Shown here: positions 18,908 to 27,700 of the stretch, piece by piece
Layout: every line of letters begins with the position of its first letter
Position numbering within the stretch: position 1 is the stretch's first letter
Source of the DNA: Streptomyces alanosinicus
Lineage (GTDB): Bacteria; Actinomycetota; Actinomycetes; Streptomycetales; Streptomycetaceae
Length of the DNA stretch: 60,041 bases
Direction: 5' to 3'
NCBI RefSeq assembly: GCF_014650595.1
Contig: NZ_BMVG01000040.1
Location: forward strand, 1 to 60,041
Notes under the pieces: generated by a model
The model's input: only the letters and a program-made list of their open reading frames with translations
What the model was told of the DNA's origin: nothing
Databases searched by the model: none
Translations under genes and position numbers: made by a program

Positions 18908-20067
18908 CTGAACCTGAAAGCGTGATGTCGGGGCGTTCGTCGGACAGCAGGTTGGCGAGGCCGGTAGTCCTGTGCGGGTGAGATATGCGCAGGGCGGCGG
19001 GCTGACCGACGCCGGGAGGGCGGCGCGGGAGCGGTTGCGGCTGCAGGCCGTGGAGCGTTTCGAGGGTGGGCAGAGGAACGCGGAGATCGCGGTCGTTTTG
19101 CGAGTGAGCGTGCGTTCTGGTGGAGCGATGGCGTAGAGCCTGGCGCGGGCAGGGCGAAACGGGCGTGCTGTCGAAGGGTTCGCCGGGTCGGTCGAAGCTC
19201 AGCGAAGCCCAGGTTGTCAGGCCGGAGCGGGAGTTGGAGCGCGATCCGCTCGCCCACGGGTGGGCGGACCAGCGGTGGACGCTGGCGCGGATCAAGACGC
19301 TGATCGGCCGTCTGTTCCACGTCTCCTACACCGTGGAGGGAACCTGGGCGCTCCTCAAGCGGCACGGATGGTCCTGGCAGCAGCCCGCCCGGCGGGCGAT
19401 CGAGCGCGACGATGCGGCGGTCGAGGTGTGGAAGGAAGAAGGAGACGTGGCCGCGGGTAAGACCATCGCGGCGGAGCGCGGCGCTTACCTCGTCTTCGAA
19501 GACGAGGCCGGGCAGTCGATGACTCCGTCGTGCGCCAGGACCTGGGGCCGGATCGGCCAAACGCCGGTCGTGCGGGTGCGAGGACGCGGCTCCGGGCGGG
19601 TGTCGATGGCCGCTATGACCTGCTACAAGCCCGGGGAGCGAACCCGGTTGTTCTATGCGGTCCGGGAGTACCGGGGTCGCAAGGGCGAGCCGAAGGGCTT
19701 CGGCTGGCGCGACTTCCGTGACCTGATCGTCCGCGCGCACATCCAGCTCCGGGCTCCGATCGTGCTCGTGTGGGACAACGTCCGCCTTCACCTGACCGCC
19801 GGCATGAAGGAGTTCATTGCCGCGAACACCGAGTGGCTCACCGTGTTCCAGCTGCGGACGTACGCACCGGACCTGAATCCGACCGAAGGAATCTGGTCGC
19901 TGGTGAAGCGTGACATCGGAAACCTCGCCGCCTCCGACCTCGCCCAGATCACCCGAACCGTCAAGCAACGCCTCAAACGGATCCAGTACCGTCCTGGACT
20001 CATCGACGGCTGCCTCACCTGCACCGGCCTCACCCTGGAAGCAGGGCGCACGGACGCAGGATCATGA
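18908..20067 (+). pseudogene. IS630-family element, copy A, frameshifted transposase
   Basis: The left end CTGAACCTGAAAGCGTGATG at 18908 matches the ends of copy B at 48.8 kb. The transposase starts VRYAQGGGLTDAGRAARERL (GTG ~18978) with its HTH region, then a 1-base change near 19110 moves the frame to ERWRRAWRGQGETG. After that it is open to 20067. DDE residues are present in YLVFEDEAGQSMTP, IVLVWDNVRLH and DLNPTEGIWSLVKRD. One indel separates it from an intact gene. The right terminal repeat is not recognisable after 20067, where a tyrosine recombinase fragment begins at once. Confidence 0.85.
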
Positions 20068-20151
20068 GCGAGTCCTCCAACGTCGCCACCATGGCAAAGG
20101 GGAACCGGTCGAGTTCCAGGCAGAGTGCGACGTCATCAGGATGGACTCCTT

Positions 20152-20576
20152 GGCGCACTCCTTTGACGCGGATTTCCAGACTCAGCACCGACGACGTTCA
20201 GCACGAGGACGGCAACGTCCTCGTGCGGCTCGGCGACCCATCGTCGACTGTTCCCGCGCCGTTCGACAGAATGCTGCTCGACTACCTGGGACCGCGGCCG
20301 AACACCAGGACCGCGACCAACCCCGAAGCCCGATGGCTCTTTCCCGGACGCCGGGCCGAACAACCCATGACCCCAGAAGCTCTGGCACCTCGGCTCCGCA
20401 ACCTTGGCTTCCCGACCCGGCCAGGCCGCACAGTCGCGATCCGCCAACTCGTCCTCCAGGCCCCCGCCCCGGTGATCGCCAGGATGCTCGGCTACAACGA
20501 CGACCACACCACCCGGATCGCCGAAGAGGCCGGAGGAACCTGGCGGCACTATGCCCCCGATGACCACTGGCGGTGA
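20152..20576 (+). pseudogene. Tyrosine-recombinase-like protein, C-terminal fragment
   Basis: The readable part, LTRISRLSTDDVQHEDGNVL, then RWLFPGRRAEQPMTPEAL, RTVAIRQLVLQAPAPVIARM and EAGGTWRHYAPDDHW, matches the C-terminal catalytic region of XerD-like recombinases that accompany actinomycete transposable elements. The N-terminal half is missing, replaced by IS630 copy A. The conserved Arg/His/Tyr set appears only in part (the RQL helix and terminal Tyr in RHYAP), so it should be inactive. A second copy of its last ~59 bases sits at 21809-21867. Confidence 0.65.
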
Positions 20577-20628
20577 CTACCGCCCGTCAGGCGCCGCTTG
20601 ACCTTGCCGCTGGCGGCAGGGTTGCACG

Positions 20629-21396
20629 ATGATCGGCATGAACAGCACCGTACCGCAGAGCAGCAGGATCGTGGCCGTCACCGGAGCCGGCACCGGGATC
20701 GGCCGGGCCACCGCCCACGCCTTCGCCGCTGAGGGCGCCCACGTGGTCGCGATCGGGCGGCGGGCCGAGCCCCTCAAGGAGACCGCGGCCAGGCACGACC
20801 GAATCACGCCACTGGCCGCCGACATCACCGCCGAGGGCGAGCCGGATCGGATCATCCGGGCCGTGCTGGAGACACACGGCCGACTGGACGTGCTGGTCAA
20901 CAACGCAGGCATCGTGCGCAGCGGTGCCCTCGGCACGCTGACGCCAGAGATGATCACAGCTCAGCTTGCCACCAACCTCGTCGCGCCCATCCTGCTGGCC
21001 CAGGCCGCGCTGCCGCTCCTGGAGAAGTCGGGCGGGGTGATCGTCAATGTCAGTACGTCGGTGGGGCAGCGGGCCTGGCCGGGCAGCTCGGTCTATGCGG
21101 CTAGCAAGACGGCTCTAGAGTTGCTGACCCGCAGCTGGGCGGTCGAGCTGGCACCCCGCGGGATCCGGGTGGTGGCGGTCGCCCCCGGCGCGATCGACAC
21201 CCCCATCGGCGAGCACCAGGGCCTGACACCGGAGCGAATGGCAGCGGTGCGGGAGTGGCAGCTGGCGCACACCCCACTGGCCCGTATCGGCCGTCCCGAG
21301 GAGGTGGCCTGGGCAGTCACCCAGCTTGCCGCACCGGCCGCGTCGTTCGTCACCGGAGTGGTACTCCCCGTCGACGGCGGAGCGGTCGTGGCGTGA
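20629..21396 (+). CDS. SDR-family NAD(P)-dependent oxidoreductase
   Basis: 255 residues, classical short-chain dehydrogenase. The cofactor motif TGAGTGIGRATA is near residues 19-30, the NNAG motif is in DVLVNNAGIV, and the catalytic Ser-Tyr-Lys set is seen as NVSTSVG and SSVYAASKTALE. PGAIDTPIGEH and the final FVTGVVLPVDGG strand are typical. It is a cytoplasmic alcohol/ketone oxidoreductase; the substrate is unknown. It lies 30 bp upstream of a MerR regulator on the same strand, so the two form a likely autoregulated pair. Two copies of a recombinase gene tail bracket them. Confidence 0.92.
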   Translation: MIGMNSTVPQSSRIVAVTGAGTGIGRATAHAFAAEGAHVVAIGRRAEPLKETAARHDRITPLAADITAEGEPDRIIRAVLETHGRLDVLVNNAGIVRSGALGTLTPEMITAQLATNLVAPILLAQAALPLLEKSGGVIVNVSTSVGQRAWPGSSVYAASKTALELLTRSWAVELAPRGIRVVAVAPGAIDTPIGEHQGLTPERMAAVREWQLAHTPLARIGRPEEVAWAVTQLAAPAASFVTGVVLPVDGGAVVA

Positions 21397-21426
21397 TAGG
21401 AGTGGTGCGGGGGGGGGGTGGCATGG

Positions 21427-21798
21427 GTGCGGATCGGTGAGCTGGCCAGGGCGACTGGGACAACGGCCCGTGCGCTGCGGCACTATGAGCAGGCCGGGCT
21501 GATCTGCTCGCAGCGGGCCCCCAACGGCTACCGCATCTACGACGAGCGGGCAGTGGCGCGGGTCCGCAATATCCGCTACCTGCTGGCCGCCGGGCTCACC
21601 CTGGATGACGTGCGGGTGTTCCTGCCGTGCCTGGATGGCGATGTGGCTGCCGGACCGCCCTCGGACAAGGGCCTGCGGGTCGCGTTGGAACGGCTGGCGG
21701 TCCTCAATGAACGGATCGCCTACCAGACCGAGGCCCGCGACCGGCTGGAAGCCGCGTTGCGACAGGCGACCGGTGGCCGGATCCGCCCAGTGGCCTGA
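21427..21798 (+). CDS. MerR-family transcriptional regulator
   Basis: About 123 residues. The winged HTH reads RIGELARATGTTARALRHYE and QAGLICSQRAPNGYRIYDER, then a dimerisation helix (LERLAVLNERIAYQTEARDR). GTG at 21427 is the preferred start because it gives the standard MRIGELARATG beginning. A run of ten G at 21409-21418 serves as the Shine-Dalgarno, 8 bases upstream. An upstream GTG at 21418 would overlap that run. No metal-binding Cys is seen in the C-terminus, so it probably senses a small organic ligand, perhaps the substrate of the adjacent SDR. Confidence 0.88.
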   Translation: MRIGELARATGTTARALRHYEQAGLICSQRAPNGYRIYDERAVARVRNIRYLLAAGLTLDDVRVFLPCLDGDVAAGPPSDKGLRVALERLAVLNERIAYQTEARDRLEAALRQATGGRIRPVA

Positions 21799-21808
21799 AC
21801 GCCCGCCT

Positions 21809-21867
21809 CGTCGCAGAAGCCGGAGGAACCTGGAGTCGCTATGCTCCCCACGGCCACTGACGGTGAC
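21809..21867 (+). repeat. Duplicate of recombinase gene 3' end
   Basis: About 59 bases resembling 20519-20577, including a 15-bp identical core GCCGGAGGAACCTGG (20529 and 21819). The frame would again read EAGGTWSRYAP. The pair are direct repeats 1290 bp apart that enclose SDR and MerR. Confidence 0.75.
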
Positions 21868-22228
21868 CACGAGCCCTCACCGGCCAAGGAATACACGAGT
21901 ACGCCATCCTCGTGCTTTGCGAGGGCAGCGCGAATCCGTCGACGAGTGCCCAGATGACCCCTTGGGGCGCGGCGTCCGGGACCGTGGTGGCCGTGTCGGC
22001 CAGGGTGGGGCAGCCGTTGCCAGTGCCAGTCGGGGCCGGCGCGGACGATGTAGGGGCGGGGCTGGAGGCGTGCGGTCTGCCGGCCTTGTCGTCGCTGCGG
22101 CCGCTGCCTTCCACGATCACGTAGACGGCGAGCAGGACCACCAGAGCCACGAAGACACCCGAGGCGATGAACAGCCGGGCGGGAAATGAACTGGTGGACG
22201 GTTCTCCCCCGAGCGGATCGATCGGCAT
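21839..22228 (-). CDS. Membrane-anchored hypothetical protein, C-terminus probably truncated
   Basis: 129 residues. A short N-terminus (MPIDPLGGEPSTSSFPARLF) precedes one transmembrane helix (IASGVFVALVVLLAVYVIVE). Outside is a Ser/Pro/Ala-rich stalk, then GNGCPTLADTATTVPDAAPQ and GVIWALVDGFALPS. Proteins with this beginning and the 'CPTLADT..VP.APQGV.W' motif occur in actinomycete mobile-element clusters. After ~residue 105 the sequence runs into the recombinase-tail repeat on the other strand, so the native C-terminus is lost. The start at 22228 follows GGGGGA. Confidence 0.6.
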   Translation of the reverse strand: MPIDPLGGEPSTSSFPARLFIASGVFVALVVLLAVYVIVEGSGRSDDKAGRPHASSPAPTSSAPAPTGTGNGCPTLADTATTVPDAAPQGVIWALVDGFALPSQSTRMAYSCIPWPVRARGHRQWPWGA

Positions 22229-22309
22229 GGTCGTTCCCCCTTTGCTGTGGTCAGAAAATCGCGTTTCCGATCGGAGGCCAGCAGAGAGGCGCCAAGGACG
22301 GTGCCGTGC

Positions 22310-22560
22310 TTCCCCCGTTTTCACCCAGGTCGCCATCACCGCGGCAAACGCGGTCGCCTCCGGCGTGGCCGCCGCCGCGCTGTGCGGCCTCGTCATCGGC
22401 GCCACCAAGCACGAGATCGGCTACGCGGCCGTCGGGGTCGGCTTCATCGTCGGTCTCGCCGCCAGCAAGGCAGGCGGCCTCATCCTGTCCTCCCGATCGC
22501 CGCCGTCGTCCTGGCCCTGGCCCCCGTCTACTTCGGCCGGGCAGGCCGGCTCTCGTCCAG
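22310..22560 (+). pseudogene. Small membrane protein remnant, frameshifted
   Basis: The frame FTQVAITAANAVASGVAAAA, then LCGLVIGATKHEIGYAAVGV and GFIVGLAASKAGG gives two transmembrane helices. A frame change near 22485 then continues HPVLPIAAVVLALAPVYFG, a third helix. The start is not visible. It is divergent from the anchored protein at 21839-22228, which suggests both came from one element. Confidence 0.5.
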
Positions 22561-22837
22561 CCCGGTTCATTCGCCGTTTCGGGCGGCGACTCGGCCGGAG
22601 TGGAACGCACGAGGTCGGCTTTGTGGATGCGGAGGAACTCGGCCACGGGCGGAATTCATTGATCTGCAGAAACGCGGTCTTCGCGGCGTGTACGTTCCGC
22701 GAAGCACGGTGGGCGTCCGCGGCCAGCACTGCCGATCGGTTCGCCACCGCGACGGCAACATTGGGGGCAGCAGGGCGACGAACCGGCTCAGCGAACTCGC
22801 CGAGATCCATGCCCGCGACGACCAGGTCACTACGCAC
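22421..22837 (-). pseudogene. Hypothetical protein remnant
   Basis: MRSDLVVAGMDLGEFAEPVR with NVAVAVANRSAVLAADAHRA reads as coding for about 70 codons from 22837. A frame change near 22655 would continue VAEFLRIHKADLVRSTPAES. I do not recognise it. It overlaps the opposite-strand membrane remnant, so part of one or the other is spurious. Confidence 0.3.
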
Positions 22838-22840
22838 GGT

Positions 22841-23515
22841 TCACCGCGCTGAAGCCGTGGGGTTCAGGCCCCTTTCCTTCTCATTGATCCGCTGGATCAC
22901 CATGCGCGTCACAGCCAACAAACGCTCGGTCGGCACGTGCGTTCCCGGCTTCCACGAGTACTCGATCCTGCCGATGACCGTGCCCTGCTGGAAGGTCATG
23001 CCCCTACCCGTCCAGAGCAAATGGTCCTCTGGCGCAACGAGGTCGAACGTATACGCGCGCTCACCGGTCGGACCTGGATAGCGGTCCATATCATCCGTTT
23101 TGTCCCTCGTTTTGAAAGCTTGAGCCGCCGACCGTTCGTCGGGGAAAGAAACCAGGTGGATCCCGATCTCTTGATCTACAAGGTTGATAAACACAGAAAG
23201 GCCCACCGCCCCAGCCCTGGCGCACCAGGCACCCGGCCACTCCTCGTCCTGACACTGAGAAGGATCCTTCGCCAAGTCCCAGGCATCGACTGTGCGTCCC
23301 CCCAAGTCCGAGGGCATGTTGCGGCTTGTGGGCAAAACGGTCTGCAGTTGCGTGGAGTCCACGACCGGTAGGCGGCCGCTGGACGGGCTGGCAGCGCCCT
23401 TGCCAGTCGGACCAGCGGAAGTCCCACCGCACCCGGCCGCTGCGATGCAGCAAACCGCTGACACGAGCACAACACGCACCAGGCTGGGAAGGCGGCCTGC
23501 CAACGCGCCGCCCAC
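22841..23515 (-). CDS. Secreted lipoprotein of unknown function
   Basis: About 224 residues from the GTG at 23515. The signal region LPSLVRVVLVSAVCCIAAAG ends in the lipobox AAGC, whose Cys would be lipidated. A Ser/Gly linker follows, then a globular domain with PSQCQDEEWPGAWCARAGAV, SFPDERSAAQAFKTRD and WTGRGMTFQQGTVIGRIEYS. An earlier GTG at 23569 is possible, but AAGGGGGG sits 9 bases before 23515. The domain resembles small actinomycete surface lipoproteins that have paired cysteines. Base composition and codon use are lower in GC than its neighbours, fitting recent transfer with the surrounding element. Confidence 0.7.
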   Translation of the reverse strand: MGGALAGRLPSLVRVVLVSAVCCIAAAGCGGTSAGPTGKGAASPSSGRLPVVDSTQLQTVLPTSRNMPSDLGGRTVDAWDLAKDPSQCQDEEWPGAWCARAGAVGLSVFINLVDQEIGIHLVSFPDERSAAQAFKTRDKTDDMDRYPGPTGERAYTFDLVAPEDHLLWTGRGMTFQQGTVIGRIEYSWKPGTHVPTERLLAVTRMVIQRINEKERGLNPTASAR

Positions 23516-23729
23516 CAAAGTTGATCCCCCCTTGATCACAGATGTCGATTTTGCTGCAGAGGCGCCCACCGCTCAAGATCCGGATTCAGTCCCGGCTGGA
23601 TCCATCCGTCAAGGAACAGACTCGATCCACCCCACAACCGAAGATCCCCCCCCCCGCCACGGTTGCACCACTACAGGGCACATGACCCGCCGCGGTCCGG
23701 CGTCGGGGCAGGCGAGGCGACCAGTGCTG

Positions 23730-24020
23730 TGAAGGCGCGACGGCGAACCGAGCTCACCGGCATAGTGAAGGCGACCGTCTATCTGCGTGCGCTGCGGGGG
23801 ACGGCAGGACTTGACCATCCACCACCGCGTGAACCGCGGCATGGGCGGCGCCCGCGAGGAGTAGATCAACCAGGCCCACAACCTGCTGCTGGTGTGCACC
23901 ATGTAACTCGTGGTTCGAGGGCCACCCTCGGGAGTCGTACGAGCGCGGATGGAAGGTCCGCCGGCCGGAGCTGCCCGGCGAGGACCTGGTGCTCTACCCC
24001 GACGGCCGCAAGTACATGAC
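23730..24020 (+). pseudogene. HNH endonuclease remnant
   Basis: Pieces in order: RRRTELTGIVKATVYLRALR, then in another frame LTIHHRVNRGMGGAREE ending at an in-frame TAG, then INQAHNLLLVCTM, a 2-base loss, and NSWFEGHPRESYERGWKVRR with VLYPDGRKYMT. This is the small HNH protein common in actinophages and integrative elements (HHR...N...H pattern). The Cys pair normally before the HH is missing. Several lesions make it inactive. Confidence 0.65.
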
Positions 24021-24060
24021 GGCACGATCGTCCCGCTCCGATAATTCGGAGTGGGCACGG

Positions 24061-24340
24061 TCAGGTAGCCGCGGCCGACGTCGGTGCCTGAGGCTGGCAT
24101 GGGATCGCAGCCTTCCTCCAGGGCGCTGCGGGGTCTCCCAAGGTGTCGAGCATGAGTTGGCACCAGGTAATGGCCGCATTGGCAGCCAGTTGGGCGTGGC
24201 GGATTCCAAGGTTGGTGGGCGCGCTGGCCTGGCCGTGTCCAGTGCCGTATCCACGGTTGCGTAGTTCCGCTACGCCGACGGCGATCGAGGCCACGCCACC
24301 AAGGATCCGATCCTGAAGACCCTCACCCGAACAACAAGCC
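24061..24340 (-). pseudogene. Abi_C-like abortive-infection protein, C-terminal fragment
   Basis: The open stretch reads LQDRILGGVASIAVGVAELR, then NRGYGTGHGQASAP, RHAQLAANAAITWCQLMLDT and a short tail. The 'LRN..G.GHG' followed by 'A.LAVNAA.TW...L' pattern is that of the Abi_C domain found at the end of phage abortive-infection proteins. The N-terminal part is absent. It lies beside the HNH scrap and ends 20 bases before the permease gene stop. Confidence 0.6.
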
Positions 24341-24392
24341 CGTGGACCGCACCTTCGCCGGGCCCGCCTCATGTTTCTTCTCGCTTCGGGCT

Positions 24393-26948
24393 TCAGTCTG
24401 CGATCGTGTCGGTGGGGCTTGCGCGCAGGGTGATCCTGCCGGGGAGCACCGTCGCGATGAGGGCCAGCGCCGCGGCTGCCGCCACGATCGTCAGATAGAT
24501 CACGGGGGACATGGCCGGAGCCGCCTCACCTGTCATGCCGATACTGAAGGATGTGAGCGTGGCCAACGAGATCCCCGTACCGAGCACGATCGCGGTGAGC
24601 GCCACGGTCAGGGCCTCCAGGCGGAGCATCCGCAGGACCTGTCGCCGGGTCATGCCGGCCAGGCGCAGGAGGGCGAACTCGCGTGACCGGTCGGCGGTGG
24701 ACATGGCCAGGGTGTTGACTGAGGCGATGGCGGTGAAGGCCACGATGAGCCCCATGGCCACGTAGTTGACCTCGGCGTTCTCCTCGTGCGTCGTCGCCTG
24801 ACGGTCCGCCATACGTCCGCTGCCGGTGACCACCGCGCCGGGGAAGTCCTTCACGACCCCTGCCAGTTGCTCCCGTACCGTGTCCCGCTTGGCACCGCCG
24901 CCGGCCGCGACGAGCACGGAGTCGCTGAGCGGATTGTCGATGTGCCCGGCCACGAGATCATGTGCCATGGTCAGGTCTCCGAAGCCGAGTCCCCGCTTGT
25001 ACACCGCGACGACGCTCACGGTGGCGGGAGTGCCGTCGCCCAGCACCAGCTTCATCGTGTCGCCGGGATGAAGACCCTTGCTGTTGGCGACCACATCACT
25101 GACGGCGACTGCGTGGCCGCCGAGTCGGTCCAATGAGCCCTCGGTGACCTTCAGGTCCATGGTCGAGGCAAGACCGCGGGGGGTTACGCCCTGGACGGAG
25201 TACTTGTCCAGGCCGGGCGTGCGGACGGACGTGTGCACGATCTCGGTCACGGCCCTCACGCCGGGCAGGCTCCGTATCCGGTCGGCTACGGCGCCGGGCA
25301 CGCCGGGTCCTGTGGAGTCGACCACCCAGTCCGCTGTGACACCGTTGCGGACCTGATGCTCGGCCGCGTTGCCCAGGGTGGTCTGGACGAAGATGATGGT
25401 GGACGCCATGCCGACCAGGAGGGTGAGCGGTGTGATCACGGCGGCCAGCCGCTTGGCGTTGGCGCGGGCGTTGTGCGCCGCGAGATACCCGGCGACCCTG
25501 GACAGCCGCAGCGGAACGCCCAGGACCGCCAGTGCGCCCTTGGCCGTCAGCGGGCCGAGCAGCGCGAGCCCGATCGAGATCACGAGGACCACGAGGTAGG
25601 TCACCGGCATCGAGGTCGGTTCCGTGTGCAGTGCGGCCAGGACCACGAGCAGGACCATCCCGCCGGCCAGTGCGATTGCCCCGGCCGCGAGCCGCCCCCA
25701 GGGCAGGCGGTCGCCCTCGATGGCGGCTTCGGACATCGCCTCGGCCGGACGGATTCGCGAGATGCGGCGCGCCGAGATACGCGCCGCCGCCCAGGCGGCG
25801 AACAGTGTCGCGGCCATCGCCACCAACACCGGGAAGGGGCTGCGGACGAGCTTGAGGGTCTCCGGGATCGTCCCGAAGCCCACGAACTTTCCGTGCAGCC
25901 AGGACGCCAGCGGCAGACCGGCCGCCGCGCCGAACAGACCGGCGGCGAAGCCGACGCACACCGCCTCCCGGCCGATCAGCCGGCGCACTTGCTTGGGGGG
26001 TGCCGCCACGGCCCGCAACAGGGCGATCTCCTGGCGGCGTTGCTGGATGGACAGGGCGAACGTGCCGGACACGACCAGGACCGCCACGAGCAGCCCGCTA
26101 GCGCCGATCGCGCCTCCCATGCTGATCAGCTTGACCCGGGCCTTGGCTGCCCCGAGGAACTCCACCCGGCCGCGGTCACCGCCGGTGGACACCTGCTCGT
26201 GGGGCGAGTCATTGAGGGCCGTCCGCACCGCCTTGGCCAACTCTGTGGTGCTCACACCCTCCTTGGGCAGCACGCCGATCACGGCTTCCTGGCCTAAGCG
26301 GCCGGCCAGCCGGCGGGCCTCGTCCGAGGAGAAGAAGACCGCGGCCTGTTCCTTCAGATCACCGCCTGGGGTGGTGGCGATCCCGGTCACCGTGTACGTC
26401 GAAGGCGAGCCGGTGGCCTGAACGGTCACCTTGTCGCCGGCGGCCAGGCCTGCGCGGGAGGCCAGCCCCCGGTCGATGACGATCTCATGGGCGGTCCGCG
26501 GAGGCGCCCCCTTGTCGATGCGGAACGGTGTCAGCTGGGCAGACGCCCACGCGTGCCCCGACGACTCCTTGCCGTCCGGGCCGCTGAAGATCCTGCCGTT
26601 CGATCCGACCACGTACGCGGGGAAGTCGAGTTCCGGCACGACCGCCCGCACCCCGGGGGCCGTCTTGATCCGCTCTCGGGTGGCGGAGGGCAGCCACACC
26701 CTTTCGTCGAGCGGCTTGGCCTTGTCCTTGGTCTTGCCCTTCTTCTTCGTGACGTGGTGGACGTTCTGGTCTGCCGCCACGATGACGGGCGTGCCGGAGT
26801 ACCGCTCGGTACCGATCTCGCCGCGCAGTCCGGTCTCCAGCAGACCACCGCAGGCGGTCACCAGAGCCGCGGCGCACATCAGCGCCAGGAACGCCCCGAT
26901 GAACCCCGCCTTGCGGGCCTTCAAGGACTGCAGTGCGTAACGCAGCAT
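24393..26948 (-). CDS. ABC transporter permease, FtsX/MacB type with two core domains
   Basis: 851 residues from the ATG at 26948. An N-terminal helix (ARKAGFIGAFLALMCAAALV), a large extracytoplasmic loop (~35-270), an FtsX core with three helices (~275-400), a second set of helices (~420-540), another external loop, and a second FtsX core (~720-850; FTAIASVNTLAMSTADRSRE, LLRLAGMTRRQVLRMLRLEA). The ATG overlaps the ATPase stop as TGATG, so translation is coupled. Such ATPase/permease pairs export peptides or antibiotics or drive envelope remodelling. It needs the upstream ATPase, which is interrupted. Confidence 0.9.
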   Translation of the reverse strand: MLRYALQSLKARKAGFIGAFLALMCAAALVTACGGLLETGLRGEIGTERYSGTPVIVAADQNVHHVTKKKGKTKDKAKPLDERVWLPSATRERIKTAPGVRAVVPELDFPAYVVGSNGRIFSGPDGKESSGHAWASAQLTPFRIDKGAPPRTAHEIVIDRGLASRAGLAAGDKVTVQATGSPSTYTVTGIATTPGGDLKEQAAVFFSSDEARRLAGRLGQEAVIGVLPKEGVSTTELAKAVRTALNDSPHEQVSTGGDRGRVEFLGAAKARVKLISMGGAIGASGLLVAVLVVSGTFALSIQQRRQEIALLRAVAAPPKQVRRLIGREAVCVGFAAGLFGAAAGLPLASWLHGKFVGFGTIPETLKLVRSPFPVLVAMAATLFAAWAAARISARRISRIRPAEAMSEAAIEGDRLPWGRLAAGAIALAGGMVLLVVLAALHTEPTSMPVTYLVVLVISIGLALLGPLTAKGALAVLGVPLRLSRVAGYLAAHNARANAKRLAAVITPLTLLVGMASTIIFVQTTLGNAAEHQVRNGVTADWVVDSTGPGVPGAVADRIRSLPGVRAVTEIVHTSVRTPGLDKYSVQGVTPRGLASTMDLKVTEGSLDRLGGHAVAVSDVVANSKGLHPGDTMKLVLGDGTPATVSVVAVYKRGLGFGDLTMAHDLVAGHIDNPLSDSVLVAAGGGAKRDTVREQLAGVVKDFPGAVVTGSGRMADRQATTHEENAEVNYVAMGLIVAFTAIASVNTLAMSTADRSREFALLRLAGMTRRQVLRMLRLEALTVALTAIVLGTGISLATLTSFSIGMTGEAAPAMSPVIYLTIVAAAAALALIATVLPGRITLRASPTDTIAD

Positions 26949-27700
26949 CAGGCCCACGCTCCGAGGTGTGCCATGCGGTCGGCGACGCGGTCGGCAGACG
27001 GCGACTGCATCCGGTCGGCGATGCGGCCGTCCGCGAGGAAGAGCACCGTGTCCGCGTAGGACGCCGCGACCGGATCATGGGTGACCATCACCACCGTCTG
27101 GCCGGTGGCGTCAACGCACGAGCGCAGCAGGGTGAGGATGTCCCTGGCGGTGACCGTGTCCAGCGCGCCGGTCGGCTCGTCACCGAAGATGACATGAGGG
27201 CGCGTGATCAACGCGCGAGCGATGGCGACCCGCTGCTGCTAGCCGCCGGAGAGCTGGGACGGCCGCGTGTCGGCCTTTCCCGTGAGACCTACCCGGGCCA
27301 GCACCTCCTCCAGCCAGCGCCTGTCGACCCGTTCACCGGACAGCCTCAGTGGCAGGACGATGTTGTCCCGGACTGTCAGTGACGGCACGAGGTTGTATGC
27401 CTGGAAGACGAATCCGACGTGCTTGCGGCGCAGCTTCGTCAGCTGGGTCTCGTTCATGCCGCTGAGCGCGATGCCGCCGATCCAGCATGCGCCGGAGGTG
27501 AGGCTGTCCAGGCCCGCCGCGCAGTGCAGAAACGTGCTCTTGCCCGATCCCGACGGGCCCATGACCGCGGTGAAGGTGCCAGGTGGGATGGCGACGGACA
27601 CCGTGTCCAGCGCCCGGACGTCACGCCCTCTGCGGTCTGCGCTGCCGTAGATCTTGGTCACCGAATCGAGCCGGACGGCCTGGGGCGTGCCGCTAAGCAA
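26948..27700 (-). pseudogene. ABC transporter ATPase interrupted by amber codon in LSGGQ
   Basis: The reading frame is continuous for 250 codons except for one TAG (27241-27239). Walker A is MGPSGSGKST, Q-loop VGFVFQAYNL, signature SQLSGG-stop-QQRVAIARAL, Walker B VIFGDEPTGALD and H-loop MVMVTHD-like (VVMVTHDPVAASYADT). The stop replaces the Gln of LSGGQ, a CAG to TAG change. Everything before and after is intact and in frame, so the lesion is recent or a sequence error. The TTG start at 27700 overlaps the regulator stop by 8 bases and has AGGAGA upstream. It would make the MacB/LolD-type ATPase for the permease at 24393-26948. Confidence 0.92.
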
